A program made the position numbers and the translations under genes. Below the pieces are notes generated by a model, which made no database searches, was not told the origin of the DNA, and saw only the letters and a list, made by a program, of their open reading frames with translations. This document shows, in pieces, positions 41,929 to 41,953 of a stretch of DNA of 41,953 nucleotides (within the stretch, counting starts at the first letter, position 1; each line of letters starts with the position of its first letter). Source of the DNA: Bacteroidota bacterium (lineage in GTDB: Bacteria; Bacteroidota; Ignavibacteria; Ignavibacteriales; Ignavibacteriaceae). Location of the stretch: assembly GCA_023453665.1 (NCBI GenBank), contig JAEXTA010000247.1, forward strand, positions 1-41,953, in the 5' to 3' direction.

Positions 41929-41953
41929 TTAAATATTTAATCGAACTTGGAAG
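41925..41953 (+). CDS. Start of a further phage gene, cut by the window edge
   Basis: An ATG overlaps the preceding stop (ATGA) and reads MIKYLIELG to the edge. The overlap matches the style of the operon, so this is probably a real start. Confidence 0.4.

Larger units (their letters stand above)
31003..41953 (+). mobile_element. Mu-like transposable prophage, immunity and early region (right end outside the window)
   Basis: The gene order is that of Mu-type phages: leftward repressor, divergent early promoter, Ner-like gene, MuA transposase, MuB ATPase, small early genes, Gam, GemA-like gene and Mor-like activator, all rightward and tightly overlapping. Late, head and tail genes would lie beyond base 41953. 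The left limit given is only the last certain phage gene. The true left end may be anywhere between about 25.4 and 31.0 kb, so the restriction pair at 27.3-30.9 kb may be cargo. Confidence 0.85.

Noticed and set aside
1..41953. CRISPR array, tRNA or rRNA genes
   Set aside because: No evenly spaced long repeats with unique spacers and no cloverleaf or rRNA sequence were recognised.

Overview
The window joins a stretch of bacterial core chromosome (about 1-25.4 kb) to an accessory region that ends in the early half of a Mu-like transposable prophage (about 31-42 kb, running off the right edge). The DNA is AT-rich. Several export signals end in a '...FAQ' or 'TAQN' type cleavage region, the outer-membrane proteins end in phenylalanine, and the gene content (TamB-like, RNase R, membrane pyrophosphatase, DUF2911, AmmeMemoRadiSam enzyme, Lon-like protease) fits the Bacteroidota/Chlorobiota/Ignavibacteriota group. 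My best guess is an Ignavibacteria-type organism; this comes from gene style only and no marker was searched. The promoters I can read are the ordinary TTGACA/TATAAT type, not the Bacteroidota TTTG/TAnnTTTG type.

Core part. 1-6.25 kb: end of a TamB-like gene, RNase R, and a large surface protein combining a metalloprotease-like domain, a TolB-like propeller and a beta-barrel. 6.3-7.4 kb: FmdB-type zinc ribbon and a lipoprotein. 7.4-9.7 kb: prs, the L25/CTC gene and pth behind one good promoter, followed by hppA. 11.9-13.7 kb: the classical rpsF-ssb-rpsR-rplI operon, with a possible leader structure and a strong terminator. 13.7-25.4 kb: rpmB, a YciO-type protein, an SDR oxidoreductase, a radical SAM enzyme, pyruvate kinase, a Lon-like protease, a class V aminotransferase, DUF2911, a hypothetical exported protein, a phosphomannomutase and a zinc-ribbon protein.

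Transition zone, 25.4-31 kb, all genes leftward: a SWIM zinc-finger protein preceded by an array of TGTAACA/TGTTACA repeats, two small envelope-type proteins, then a restriction-like pair made of an Eco57I/type IIG-like adenine methyltransferase and a separate PD-(D/E)XK nuclease. This pair sits next to the phage repressor and reads in the same direction. It is therefore probably prophage cargo active in the lysogen, but the left end of the prophage is not resolved.

Phage part, 31-42 kb: a self-cleaving (S24/LexA-type) repressor faces a consensus early promoter overlapped by a perfect operator. The rightward operon then follows Mu logic: Ner/Cro-like protein, CII-like regulator, MuA transposase, MuB ATPase, a tight run of small overlapping genes, Gam, a J-domain protein, a GemA-like protein, a Mor-like activator, several mini zinc-ribbon proteins, a one-helix membrane peptide and an orphan adenine methyltransferase. 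No virion genes are reached. The most notable points are the restriction cargo beside the repressor, the TGTAACA array, an altered ATPase motif in MuB, a low-complexity repeat inside the transposase that recurs between genes, and the J-domain protein in the early operon.
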